Shown: positions 22,902 through 34,159 of the stretch, in pieces
How the letters are laid out: every line of letters begins with the position of its first letter
How positions within the stretch are numbered: the first letter of the stretch is position 1
From: Melampsora larici-populina 98AG31
Taxonomy: Eukaryota > Basidiomycota > Pucciniomycetes > Pucciniales > Melampsoraceae
Assembly: GCF_000204055.1 (NCBI RefSeq)
Contig: NW_006768772.1
Coordinates: 1,048,339-1,112,338, forward strand
Direction: 5' to 3'
DNA: 64,000 nucleotides
Program-made: the position numbers and the translations under genes
The notes under the pieces: model-generated
Database searches by the model: none
What the model saw: only the letters and a program-made list of their open reading frames with translations
Told to the model about the DNA's origin: nothing

Positions 22902-23097
22902 CCAACATAGATGCCTTGGATTGAAAAATCCAAGGTATCATCAAACTGAAAACCTCAGACAGAATCTTTCCAAGGTTTTGATCTGAGGTATCTTTTTGTG
23001 CCAAAAGATACCTTGGATCAACACCTCAGACAAGATCTGTCCAAGGGTTTATATCCAATGATGCCTCGTATTTTTCAATCCGAGCCATCTGTGTTGG
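22902..23097. mobile_element. ~196-bp MITE, copy 1 of a two-copy family
   Basis: The ends read CCAACATAGATGCCTTGGAT and, inverted, CCAACACAGATGGCTCGGAT. The interior carries repeated CTTGGAT and CCTCAGACA words in both orientations. A related element of about the same size lies at 49164-49357. Target duplication unclear. Confidence 0.65.
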
Positions 23098-23497
23098 TGG
23101 TGCGCACGGCACACCACTCACGCAGCATTGACAGACCCTTTTCTGACCGCCTTTTCCAAGTGTTGGTGACATAATTTCCGGCAAATTTTCCCATGCAACC
23201 AATTAATCTAAGTACACCACCGGAGGGTTTGGCCTGTCTGTAGACCGGCCTCGGTTCCCCAGGCGGTCTGAAGGTCGATCATCCAAATGACCTTTTGGAG
23301 GCGTTTCGCTGCCGGGGCAGAGACCGGTCTGCAGGCAAGCAATACCTGTCTCAAGGCAAGCATCATGCAACCTCAGGACATTCAAAATCACTACATAGAT
23401 TATTTGCCAACGTCAGCGCCTTTGAGGAACAGTTGTAGGGGTTTTTACTGGAGTGGAGCACAAGCAGTCACAGACTGGTGACAGAGCCATCCTTTCC
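23098..23497. other. Gene-free spacer
   Basis: GC-richer stretch with several GGTCTG and CCGGTCT words near 23230-23330 but no gene or defined element. Confidence 0.45.
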
Positions 23498-24073
23498 TAA
23501 ACTTAACAAAGTCCCACGCTTGCGCATCCTGGCGAGGCGTCAAGCGAGGGACTTACGCCAAATGTGTACGCTCCATAAGCTCAGAGATTTGGCTTTTGCA
23601 GGGAGCTTGCTTCAAACCCTTATAGCTTATTCCACACCAAGGATTTGCATATGGTCCAAAGGAAGAACTTGTGCGCCTGACCCCGGCGCATAAGGTACAT
23701 ATTTTTTTCCTGAGGAATGTGCCGCCCCCTTGTCTAAAATGTGCATCAAATATTGGCTCTTAACAGAGGATTACACATGTAACCTCTCTCTCGAGTCCAA
23801 ATTTGCTGCTAAGACCAATCTTTGAAGCACATTTTTGGCAAGAAGGCATCAACTTCCTTGGGAAAAAAAATTGTAGTCTCAGCGCAAGATATCAGCGCAC
23901 AAGTCCTCTCTTTGGACTATATCCAAATCCTCGGTGTGAAAAAAGTTATAAGGACTTGAAGCAAGCTCCCTGCCAAACCCAAATCTCTGAGGTTATGGAG
24001 CGTACACATTTGGCGTAAGTCCCTCGCTCAACGCCTAGCGAGGATGCGCAAGCGTGGGACTTTGTTAAGTTTA
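23498..24073. mobile_element. Mutator-like MITE with long terminal inverted repeats (576 bp)
   Basis: The ends are TAAACTTAACAAAGTCCCAC and its complement. The terminal repeats pair over most of their ~180 bp, through GAGGGACTTACGCCAAATG and further inward. The flanking nonamers ATCCTTTCC (23489-23497) and ACCCTTTCC (24074-24082) match at eight of nine positions, consistent with the 9-bp duplication of Mutator-like elements. There is no transposase gene. Confidence 0.8.
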
Positions 24074-24186
24074 ACCCTTTCCTATTGTGAGAGGAAAATC
24101 TGAGGTGACGTGGAATCTCACAATCAAGAGTGATCGAGAGACTGCAGAGTTTTGTTGAGACTGCAGCGTGAGACACCTCTCAATTG

Positions 24187-24789
24187 AGGACTTATGCCAA
24201 ACTTGTACAAACTCATTGCTCAGGGTTTTGGATTTTGCAGGGAGCGTCCTTTGAACGCTTCTATCGTTTTCCACACCCAGGATTTGGATATGGTCCAAAA
24301 TAAAAAGTTGTGCGCCTGACTCCAGCGCATAATGTACATATTTTTTTTCCGAGGATTGTGCTCCCCTCCACAAATGAAAGCTCTTCAAAGTTTGAGGTTT
24401 CAGAGAGATATAAAGGATTCACAGCAGTTACACAGCGGTCTACATGTTGCATGTATCTCTCAAGCACCAAACTTTGCAGTCATTTTTTGGTGGAGGGGAG
24501 TACATTCCTCGGGAAAAAAAATATGTACATTATGCGCCGGAGGCCGGCGCACAACTTTTTGTTTTGGACCATATCCGAATCCTCGGTGTGGAAAACGGTA
24601 GAAGCGTTCAAAGGACGCTCCCTGCAAAATCCAAAACCCTGAGCAATGATAAACTCAACAAAGTCCCACGCTGCGAGACGCAGCGTGGGACTTTGTTGAG
24701 TTTAGAGCAATGAGTTTGTACAAGTTTGGCATAAGTCCCTCGCTCGACGCCTCGCGAGGATGCGCGAGCGCGGGACTTTGTTAAGTTTA
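24187..24789. mobile_element. Second, left-truncated Mutator-like MITE
   Basis: The right end (…GTTAAGTTTA at 24789) and inner arms match the family of the element at 23498, with arms pairing from AGGACTTATGCCAAACTTG inward. The outer ~50 bp of the left terminal repeat are missing, so the left border at 24187 is a break. A 55-bp family member has inserted in its right arm at 24650-24704. The right end lies only 177 bp before the start of a secreted-protein gene. Confidence 0.75.
24650..24704. mobile_element. 55-bp minimal Mutator-like MITE with perfect 9-bp duplication
   Basis: Two 26-bp arms starting TAAACTCAACAAAGTCCCAC pair perfectly around a 3-base loop AGA. GAGCAATGA is present on both sides (24641-24649 and 24705-24713), an exact 9-bp target duplication. 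The element is little more than two terminal repeats, inserted inside a larger member of the same family. Confidence 0.9.
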
Positions 24790-24966
24790 GAGTTGCGAGA
24801 CATGAGAGAAGACAGCCATATGTACATATAAACTCTTATTTTCTTGCGTTTTTTCTCTTTGTTCATCCACTTCCCTTTTTCCAAATTGAATTTGCTCCAG
24901 TCAGTCAGTCATCAATCAGAGTCGATCATTCTCGTTAGCAGTGCAATCACTAGTTTTGATATCGAT

Positions 24967-25460
24967 ATGAAGATAATATTGCTTCCCCTAATCCTCGCAA
25001 TACATTTCCTCGTTCTTAGTCACGCCCGTGAGTCCCAACCCCGGGCTCCTGAGGAAGGTAACGCATTACAAAGACGCCAGAGCCAGAGTGACGGGACCAA
25101 CAAAAACAAAAACGTCATCACATGTCAAGGAGATAATGGGCAATACGGGGGAATCTTGCAAGATTGCCACAAGTTAGTCCTCATTTCTCTTCAGACTGAT
25201 TGGACTCGTCACCCATTGACGAGATTTAATTGAATTCCATCTTGTTAATTGTACGATCTGTAGAGTCTGTAACTACATGGTAAATCCGAAAAACGCGCCA
25301 GTTTCATGCGCCATGTTCAAAACTTGTGCAGTGAGTTGATCATGAATTCTATCTAGCTTTTCCCATGAAACTGATTTATCGAGTCCCGTTTGATTTGCAA
25401 AGATAATAGTTCTGAACCCAGATGGCTCGCCCGCAAGGGTCGATGGCTTGTAAGTCTTGA
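24967..25460 (+). CDS. Small secreted cysteine-rich protein, candidate effector (three exons)
   Basis: I join 24967-25172, 25264-25330 and 25422-25460. Both introns are 91 bp with GTTAGT and GTGAGT donors and TAG and CAG acceptors, and give a 103-residue protein. Residues 1-20 (MKIILLPLILAIHFLVLSHA) form a clear signal peptide. A short charged stretch with an QRR dibasic site follows, then a C-terminal half with six cysteines (CQGDNG, ILQDCHKVCNY, VSCAMFKTC, SMAC). If the last intron were not spliced, the protein would stop five residues after the fifth cysteine; the even number favours the three-exon model. The profile is that of small secreted proteins deployed by plant-pathogenic fungi, but I do not recognise a named family and function is unknown. 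A Mutator-like MITE ends 177 bp upstream, in the presumed promoter. Confidence 0.65.
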
Positions 25461-26567
25461 GCTGATCAATGTCGTGTGCCAGGCCTTTTGTTCAGAACCT
25501 GATTGAATAAATTGGTGACCTCTCCAGAATTCCTGCAAACGAGTTTCGATATGCCGCGGGACAGGTCCTCTCTACAGGCAATTGCGTTGCAGAGCCCAAG
25601 CTCCATTTCGTGAGTGAACCCCTGTGAATACGTATCCTCGAAACCATCACCTGACTTACCAACGATCCCCCTGTTTAATAGCGTAACAAGCCACTTTCTG
25701 TTTACCCGGATATCATCATGGGGTTACAGTGGCTCGAATCGCCCATGGAATATTCATCCGCTGTGCCCTGCGATGCACAAACCTTGGCCAATTTTTCCTG
25801 AGCTCTTCATCATTGGGCTTGCAACAAGGGCCTTTTTCTTCTCTATTTCCGACTTTTCTGGTTGGTTGAGCACTAGCAACTTTACACAAGTCCGTTTGTC
25901 TTTACACTGCTAAACAGGCTACATAGTTAAAATCATCTGTATGCCATCTGTTGTGAGGAACTTGCATTGAGTGTCTTGCTCCAAAATATGGTTGTTCATC
26001 AAGGACACCTTCGTTGAAATTACTAATCCTGGTGGCTCGGAACATGACTAGCGGGACGTAAAGCAGTAACGGAGAGGTGATACCTCAACCGAATGTAGCA
26101 TTTTGTGATGGTGGTACAGATCCAAACGACCTTGAGCCCTTTGTAAACCCTACCCATCGATGCAGGGGTAGAGTCGATGAAAGACATACATAGATATAAT
26201 GGCGCATTTTGGAACAAAAAGTGAAGAATCTCAAATTGCATCCAAGATAATTTTTAAGTCTCTTTGACTACATACACTTGGTATGTTTTCACCTACTATT
26301 TTGATGAGTGAATGTTTATGAATAGGTGAACTAGATTTTTGAGCATACTTATCGGTTGTTCTCGATAACTTATAAGAGATTGTTGAGTTCTTATTAATTT
26401 GTGCACTGATTGAGAGCGGACGTTCAAATAATGGTTGTGCTGTCGATGCCGAATGACCTGTAACATCGAACTCATCCTTCAGACAAATTCACAAACAAGA
26501 AAACCAATATTTCCAACACATCACTACTCAGCTTTAGAAATTCTCATCAACCGTTTTATCAAAACAA
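25461..26567. other. Intergenic stretch without a supported gene
   Basis: A 99-codon plus frame (25614-25913) and shorter frames lack recognisable domains. The last part should contain the promoter and 5' untranslated region of the flavocytochrome gene. Confidence 0.5.
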
Positions 26568-28727
26568 ATGTTGAAAGCAAACCAAATCAAACAACATTCA
26601 ACTTTAGATTCATGTTGGCTAGTGATACATGGACATGCATTTGATGTTACCGAATTCTTACCGGATCATCCAGTTTAGTTAGAGTTTTCAAAACAAAACA
26701 AATAAGAACATCAAACTCATTCAAACTTGTTTCTTTATCTTAAGGGTGGTCAAGCGATCTTATTGAAGTACGCTGGAGCAGATGCAACGTAAGTTTTTGA
26801 TATCGATTGTTTCAGATGATGATAAGGATCAATTTGATTGACATTTGCTTCGTACTTTCGAAACTGAAGTGAAGCGTACGACCCTATTCATCCACCTGGT
26901 ACCATAGAAGAATATTTACCCAAAGAAAAACATTTAGGGAAAGTCGATCCGAGTGAATTAAAAGCGTAAGTCAACCTCTCACATTCCTATCTTGTAGATA
27001 TCTCATTCTATCCGATACTTACATTGTCATCTTGAATCGTGATAAACAGACTTCAATTAATAGAAAAAGCTAAAAACCCAAATCCCCATCCAACTACAAC
27101 TGAAAGCTTACCACCTTTATCAAATTGTTTAAGTTTATACGATTTTGAATCATTAGCAGAAACCAAACTTTCATCACAAGCATGGGCATATTATTCATCT
27201 GGATCAGATGATGAAATTTCAATGAGAGAAAACCGTTTAGCGTTTCAAAGAATTTGGTTTCGTCCTAGAATTTTAAGAAACGTTTCTAAGATTGATTTTT
27301 CGACTAATTTATTAGGTTCTAAAACTTCTATACCTATGTGAAGTCCTTTTTTTATCTTCTTTTCAAATGGTCTATTCAAAGTAACTGATTAAAACACACT
27401 TTCTCGGTATAAATAGTTATATTACTGCTACTGCATTAGGAAAATTAGGTCATGTTGATGGAGAAAAGAATTTAACAAGAGCAGCAGAAATAGAAGATGT
27501 AATTCAGATGATTCCTACACTCTCATCAGTACCATTTCTAGAACTTTCAAATCCGAAGCATCAATCTCAATGGTTTCAACTCTATGTGAATGCAGATCGA
27601 GTGAAAACTGAAGCTTTAGTAAAACGAGCTGAAGCAAATGGGATCAAAGCTCTATTTATTACTGTCGATGCTCCCCAATTAGGCAGAAGAGAAAAGGATA
27701 TGAGATTAAAGTTGAGTTTGGCCTTACTATGATTATTGAATTGAACATCTTTTTTTCCTATTCTCTGGACTGATCGAATTTTGATATTCATAGGTTTGAG
27801 ACCCTGGGATCTGATCTTCAAGAGAATGAAAGTAGTATAAAAGGTGGAAAACCTTCTGGAAAAGTAGATAAATCACAAGGTGCTACTAGAGCAATCAGTA
27901 GTTTTATAGATTCAAGTCTTTGTTGGGATGATATACCTTGGTTCAAGAGTATAACCAAATTACCCATAATCCTCAAAGGTGTACAAACCTGGGAAGTTGA
28001 GTTCATCTTTTTTATCTTCCTCAAAATCTCACATATCAGTTTTGAAGCAATTAATTCATTGATTTTGGTTGGTTGGTGTCGCACTCTCAGGACGCAGTGT
28101 TGGCATATGAATATGGATTACAAGGTGTCGTTCTCTCTAATCATGGTGGAAGACAGTTAGATTATGCAAGATCGGGAATAGAAGTTTTAGAAGAAGTAGT
28201 CCAAGAATTCAAAAAACGATCAATTTATGATTTAAACAAATTTGAAATTTATGTTGATGGAGGAATTAGAAGATCAAGTGATGTTTTAAAAGCATTGTGT
28301 TTAGGTGCTAAAGCTGTTGGAATCGGTAGACCATTTCTGTATGCTTATTCTACTTATGGAGTTCCAGGTGTGGTAAGAGCGATTCAGATTTTGAAAGATG
28401 AATTGGAAATGGATATGAGATTGAGTTGAGTGAAAAGTTTCTTAATATCTTATGATCTTGTTTCGGATTACTTATTCTTTGTTTCTTTAGTTGGTGCTCC
28501 TACTCTTGATGACTTGAGACCTGAAATGTTGGATATCAGTTCACTTAAGAATAGATCAGCAGATACTTTACCTGATTATAAATTCCGTCAGAATTATCAG
28601 GTTTGATTCTTTTCTAATTCTGTCACTTTCCAATTTCTTGTAAACTGTAAAACTTATGAGAGTTCTGTTTTGATTGAATCTTTTCTAGCCATTGCCTAAG
28701 ATCACTCCTGGTGCTTCAAAACTTTAA
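26568..28727 (+). CDS. CYB2-like: Flavocytochrome b2-type L-lactate dehydrogenase (nine exons)
   Basis: Exons 26568-26672, 26745-26788, 26870-26965, 27050-27337, 27417-27710, 27794-27995, 28091-28424, 28491-28600 and 28689-28727 join in frame to 503 residues, close to the mature yeast enzyme. An N-terminal cytochrome b5 domain has both heme histidines (FLPDHPGG, H34; DPIHPPGT, H57). The FMN domain shows the active-site set of lactate dehydrogenase: WAYYSSG (about Y130), QLYVNAD, ITVDAPQLGRREKD, the lysine of ILKGVQ, and the catalytic histidine and arginine in SNHGGRQLD (about H361). The family oxidises L-lactate to pyruvate and passes electrons to cytochrome c, usually in the mitochondrial intermembrane space. 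With this start there is no presequence; an upstream exon could have been missed. Three consecutive introns share the unusual donor GTTGAG. A sister 2-hydroxyacid specificity cannot be excluded. Confidence 0.93.
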
Positions 28728-30679
28728 GCAAATTTATATGAAGAATTATTCAGATTCTTGGTATGTATGAGGTGCGCCAAAAGTAGGGAGAGGCGATAGA
28801 TATGAGTGTTGTTGTCTGTTCTTTGATTGTTTTTATCTCAATCATGACATCCAAAGTTCACTATAGTTGAACCTCTACAATTCCAACCTGTAACCTGTCC
28901 TTTAAGTTGGTGTTCTTTTATGTATTACCTTTGTAACATGATCATTGTATTCTCTCTCTTTTTCAAGGTTAACTAGTCTTCGATTACCTCAAGTTGATAT
29001 GTTTGGGCCCCATAAGCCACATGTTCCAATCCAAGCCATTCAGACAAAGTTTGTCAAATTGCAATATTGGTCTTCATGAAGACAAAGACTTGGATGGTTT
29101 GAAGGAAAATCAGACAAAACAATTGTCTCTGTGACTTGCTACTTTCTTTCTGAAAATGGCATTTACACTGCCCTTGGATGCTCAAAATCTTCAGTCTTGT
29201 ACAAGAACATTAGATTGAGATATCAAGGGTATTCATCTAATCCCTTGTTTGTAATTGGCAGCTGTTAACTTGTCTTAAATTACTGTGGCAAATGACATTG
29301 TTAGGTCATACACATCATGATTAAGGAATCAATTGTGGACTGACCACCTGGAGGAGAGAAACATCCCAAGAACAAAGCCACCAAACTGCCAAAATTACAA
29401 CTCAGAGAAGATACACACCAATGGACTACAATGATGGCTGAATCTCTTTCAGTCCCCCCTGCAGCATCAAACAATGGTGCCTTCAATGGAAACTTTGATA
29501 GATTTTTGAAAAACTCAAACTTGTCGGTTTTCAATGGACCAAAGACTTGATGCTCAAGGTGATGAGAGTGTGACTTATTTGACAAGTAAGTCGTTGCTTT
29601 GCATTTGTTGAAACTGATGCATATCACTGAGTAGATTTTAGATTTCTCACTTTTGGCTTGTCAGGTATACCAAACAAGATGGTAAACAAAATCATCTTGA
29701 AGCAAATCATACAGCTTGGACTTCAACTAATATATCAGAAACTATTACTGTAGTAAAGAATGATTGTCAATATTCATCTCAAACACATCAACCATGGTTT
29801 CTCAATATCTGTTTTAGTTGTAATATGTCTGATTGAGAAAGTAGATTGAAATTTCATCAAGAATTGACTTCTTTTGTTCTACTCTGTTTGTCTTATTCAA
29901 CTTATTGATGTATTTTAGGACTGATTATGAAGGCTTTCATATGGATTGATACTGCTTTGTAAGTTAAATTATAGTTTTCTTCTTGTCTTCTGTGACATTT
30001 TTTTCATCCATGTTCTCAAAAGGCCTGTTAGCACCTTTGCCAACTGATGTCTTCAAAGATTGATTTTTTTTCCTTGCCTTGTATCTCACTTCTGTTTTAT
30101 TGTGTTGTATTAAGTGGAGGATCAAATGACAAAAAACATGAATTCTTCAAAGAATTTGCCCTAATTCTAGAATTAGGAAACAGATGAGATGAGACTTTGA
30201 TTTGATGCACAATTTCATTTCAAGAAGGACAATGAACAACTAAACATGATGTGCGTTTCATGAACAAAGACAGTGAAAAACTGAATGAAGATAGTAAAAA
30301 CAAAAACCAAAAATCTTGAAACATATCAATCCTCTTTATTATCATGATCATCTTCCTCCTTGTCTTTTTCATCCACCTCATGAATCTCCTCAACAATTGA
30401 TTCATGTCTGCTCTTTCTTTTCTTAGAAGCCCATAGCTTCAGATCCAAACAATCCTTTGGGATCTCAGCTAACTCGAATAGGCCTTGGGTGATATTTGTT
30501 AAGATACAATCACTTTGTTTGTCAGGAAGATCCTTGCTTGCTTGAGTTACAAAGGTAAACTGTGTTGTAGCTCCTGGATGTAGCCCAATTCTTGCACCCC
30601 AGTGAAGCAGTTGGCGCTGACAATTGACCCATAGCCAGCAGTAATTCTGCACCAGTAATGTATTTTCTGCGGTTGTGAG
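28728..30679. other. Intergenic stretch without a supported gene
   Basis: Frames of up to 108 codons (29301-29627 and 30326-30652, both minus) have no recognisable domain; the second ends in an acidic Glu/Asp/Lys tract. They could be remnants of a repeat. The start should hold the 3' untranslated region of the upstream gene. Confidence 0.5.
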
Positions 30680-31250
30680 GGGTGAATGGGATCCAAACAG
30701 TTGTTACAAATGGGGTCCTTGCACTGAGATGTGCGCCAGTGCTGATTGGTAAAGAATTATGTGGATATATTGATTAACATACACGTGAGAAATGATAATT
30801 GGAGGTGTTATTCAAAATCCCTAGCATTGGCGGAGAGTTTGAGCCTACCACTGGGCTTTTTGGATGGAGATCAAAAAGGTTATTGCAAATTGAGTCCTTG
30901 TGAGTCACTGAGCTGCATGGCAAGGACATGTGAGGCTCTAGAGATTGCCACACGTGCCAGACTCATAATTGGAAGGTACATTTAGAAATCCCCAGTCAAG
31001 GCGAAAAAATGAGGCCTTTTTCAATGAAATTAGATCACATCTGAAAAAGTTATTAAGAAATATGTCCTTGCAAGTCAGCACGCAGAAACAGTGCAATGTT
31101 GAAAGACATGTGGGGCTCTGAAGATTGCTACACATGGCAGAGATATGATTGAATTGTACATTCAGAGAGCCCCAATGAAGGCACAGAAAATGAGCCCTTA
31201 GTGATGACTTTTTGATCAAGACTGAAAAAGTTGTAAAAAACTCATCATTT
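30680..31250. repeat. Diverged tandem repeat, about 180-bp period, three to four copies
   Basis: Successive copies carry the same order of words: GTCCTTG, then ATGTGNGGCTCT, GATTGCCACA or GATTGCTACA, then ATAATTGGAGGT, GGAAGGTACAT or GAATTGTACAT, then AATCCC or GAGCCCC. Copies start near 30680, 30890, 31065 and the last is partial. Noncoding. Confidence 0.65.
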
Positions 31251-31329
31251 TGACTCAAAACAAGGAGTTGTGTGGTACTTCCACATTACACTTGGTGTCA
31301 CACCTCTGGGTCAAAATGATGAGTTTTTT
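31235..31329. repeat. 20-bp inverted repeat hairpin
   Basis: AAAAAACTCATCATTTTGAC at 31235-31254 is perfectly complementary to 31310-31329. Another imperfect 32-bp inverted pair follows, with arms at about 31350-31381 and 31607-31638 (shared core TCTTGCTCAAA). Both may be parts of eroded foldback elements. Confidence 0.6.
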
Positions 31330-31820
31330 GAAATTTCGGCACCAGTGTTCAAATTCATTGCTCTTGCTCAAATCTCAACATTGCAAGCTTCCTAGACCAC
31401 TTGTAGAACACTCAGCTTGGTCACTTCACATGAATAGCTTTTCTATGTACAAGTTTTTTTGCTTTTTTTTTTGGCTAAATCCAAGTTTCTTGCTCAAAAA
31501 TGACATTTGGATACTACATTGCTAATACTGGTACTATGCACAAGAGAAGCTACACATGGAGAGATATGAGGCTGAGGATGTCAAAACTGCTCTCAAATGT
31601 TCAAAATGTTGAGTTTTGAGCAAGAACATTGAATTTGGGCATTTGTGGTATCCATCCAAAAAAAAGGCTTTGGCACTAGCCACTATAGCCAGAAATGATA
31701 CAGTTAGTTGTTTCACTTCATAATTCTGAGGTTCCAGGAAAGGCAAAATTTGAAGCTCAAAGAAAATCTGAAGACATATTGGCTGCTTACAAGTAAGCTT
31801 AGTTTTTGGGTATTACAATA
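31330..31820. other. Gene-free spacer
   Basis: No gene. It contains the imperfect inverted pair noted with the preceding hairpin; otherwise nothing recognisable. Confidence 0.5.
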
Positions 31821-32113
31821 GTGGCTCTCAAACCTGACCCAGTTTCAAATAGGGGACACAAAGTAGATAGCCGGGCATGTGCCCGGAAGTCCACATCCCA
31901 AATTTTGGCTGTAAAATTGGGATCTGGACTTGTGGGCACATGCCCGGGCACGTGCCCGGCTTTCTACTTTGTATCCCCTAAAAAAACCTGGTTGCCCCAG
32001 TTAAATTTTTGGCTGGGAGCTGTCAACAAATGTCAACTTGATACACAAGTTACCGCCAAAAAGCAACTGGGTCAACTGGGTTTTTTGAAAACCGGGGCAG
32101 GTTTGAGAGCCAC
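31821..32113. mobile_element. MITE with GTGGCTCTCAAACCTG termini, holding a nested element
   Basis: Ends GTGGCTCTCAAACCTGACCC and the near-complement of it at 32113 are each flanked by TA. The right subterminal part (TTACCGCCAAAAAGCAACTGG) matches the right part of the larger element at 41861-43773, so both belong to one family. A 127-bp palindromic element has inserted in it at 31852-31978. Confidence 0.7.
31852..31978. mobile_element. 127-bp palindromic MITE (copy 1)
   Basis: Ends GGGGACACAAAGTAGA and the near-complement (TCTACTTTGTATCCCC), flanked by TA. Nearly the whole element is a self-complementary palindrome, with GGGCATGTGCCCGG and CCCAAATTTTGGCTG parts. The second copy, at 46864-47564, contains the assembly gap. 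Confidence 0.85.
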
Positions 32114-33228
32114 TAATGCACATTCTCTGAAATGACTGCAAATCTCTTGCTGCAACATTTTCTGTTCATTGAACCCTCCAACAGACTACTTGTCTCAAGA
32201 TTAAGAACAAGACCGGGGATTTAGTTGCAAGAAGATCAGGGATCTAAGTGTTATAAAGCCAGAGTTGAGACAAAACACTACTGTCTTTCTGTCACTTCAT
32301 AAGTATCTTTCCATGTGAAATACCCACCAAAGAAGGATACATAATGATTTTTGCTCCCCAATATTTTTCTCATCAACATTGTTGACTTTAAATCTCAGCT
32401 TGACTACTTTTCACTTGACACACAAATAAATTCAAAATAAACTTGCCTGTTTGAAATTGAGACAAGTTTTGATATAATCCCCCACTCTTTCCGTTCAATC
32501 CTAACAAAAAAAGGATACACAAGTACTCATTCTGCCTGATTGACTACATAAAATGCAAGTTTATGCTGGTGTAAGTCTCCATATACGCAAACAGATACCC
32601 TGTTGGTAGACATGACAGACAAAAAGATGCTCTGAAAGAGTTTTTGAGTTAAGTTTGAGGTGAGATAGCCTGACTGTACAGGAATTTTGGGAATTTATGT
32701 ATGCAGGTCATTTTAAAGACCACGCAGTAAAGCTTTCCGCTTGAAGTCTTTTCTCCTTGATTCCCTTGATGAGGTCATTGGAATGAGCTTCAAACTCTTA
32801 ACCTTGGCATGCTTCTTCATCATTGAAGCAAGATGTTTAATGTGAACTCATTGGTGGTTGTTTCCACACCTCAATCATTGTTCTCCAAGTAGGTACTGGT
32901 GTGTAATACTGTCAGATGATCACAGGATGAAAAAGCCTGATATCTGCAAGAGTCAATAGATGAAAGGACTATTAGATTATATGTGTACCTAGTTGATCTT
33001 CACAGCTTGCTGGTTTTAGAAGCTTGGTGAATGATATCTCATCTTGACCTTTTGGTTGTGCCAGTGATGACGGACTTAGGCGGCGAGCATGTGAGTGCGG
33101 TCGTCCATGCATTTACCCATCTCTTGGCACGCACAGCTCTGCAGACCCACTCTCGCTTGCTACATCCTCTGTGCCAAATAATATATCGAGATTGTGAACC
33201 AATCCAACTGAAACCAATTAGAAGCTTA
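32114..33228. other. Intergenic stretch without a supported gene
   Basis: No gene is recognised. An open frame in phase with the RING gene runs from an ATG at 33031; its residues do not look like the family's N-terminus, so I start the gene at 33229. Confidence 0.5.
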
Positions 33229-34159
33229 ATGTCAAGTTATCCTCAACAACATCTGAACTTATCAAGACAAGAAGAATTCAAAGACGAAACTGAGAAATGT
33301 GCAATTTGTTTGAGTGAAACGAAAGACAGAGTGAGTTCACAACCAAACATGCATGTTCTAGCTTTTCATTTAGCTCATCCTTGTTTGATTTCTTTGTGCT
33401 ACCAACTCAGACCATCATCGCACCCTGCTATCATTCACAATACTGCTTCCGGTGCATCTTAGTCTGGTCACAGAAGTCCAGGAAATGTCCGCTTTGTCTG
33501 GGTCCCATCGATCACTTCCTACATCATCTCAGCCCCAATGCAGACTACGAACGATATTATCCACTTCCGCTTCTCCAACCCGAGAAACCTCAACCTTCTA
33601 CATCCACTCATCACCTCCATCAGCCGTCTCTGCCTAGTAGGTCTGTATCCGATTCGAAGATACGGGAGATACAGGAAACGAAGCATGCTCTCATATCTCT
33701 AGACCGTAGAAAATTCATCTATCGACATGGTCTCTATGCCAAACACATCGGCGCCAACGAGTTTACATGTTTCAGGCCAATTTGTCCCTCGTCATTCACT
33801 CGTCATTTTGCTGAACATAAGACGCGTGTAACAACATTTTTACGTCGTGAGCTTGCTGTGTTCGAGCATCTCGAGGGACAAATTGAGGCAAGAATCAGAT
33901 ATATCTTGCAAATCTTATTGTCACTGGACTGCAAAAGTGATAGTGCAATTCGCTTGTTCAGTGAGTTCATCGAAGACCTCTTGCTTGCTGAACACTTTGC
34001 ACAGTCAGTAATTTCCAACTTGAGTGGAAAGATTTGAATCTGCGCTGACATAATCTTTGACATTCTCCCGATGCTCTCATGAACAGCGAGTTATCTTGTT
34101 TTCTACGTTCACCATTCCAAGACTTGCGGCTCTGGGATTCAACAATACAGTACGATTGA
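33229..34159 (+). CDS. TOPORS-like RING-finger E3 ubiquitin ligase (three exons)
   Basis: Exons 33229-33330, 33411-34003 and 34087-34159 join in frame to 255 residues, with introns of 80 and 83 bp. The RING is split by the first intron: CAIC near residue 24, then CYHSQYCFRC, then SRKCPLC, giving C3HC4 spacing as in TOPORS. After a Ser/Pro-rich linker comes the TOPORS-type C-terminal region: RRKFIYRHGLYAKHIG, TFLRRELAVF and, in the last exon, FLRSPFQDLRLWDSTIQYD before the stop. Agreement of both splice junctions with the family supports the model. TOPORS proteins are nuclear E3 ligases for ubiquitin and SUMO; here that role is inferred. Starting at an in-phase ATG at 33031 would add 66 residues without family resemblance. 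Confidence 0.88.

Noticed and set aside
33031..33228. N-terminal extension of the RING gene
   Set aside because: In phase but unlike the family; the start at 33229 places the RING near the N-terminus as in fungal relatives. Kept only as an alternative.
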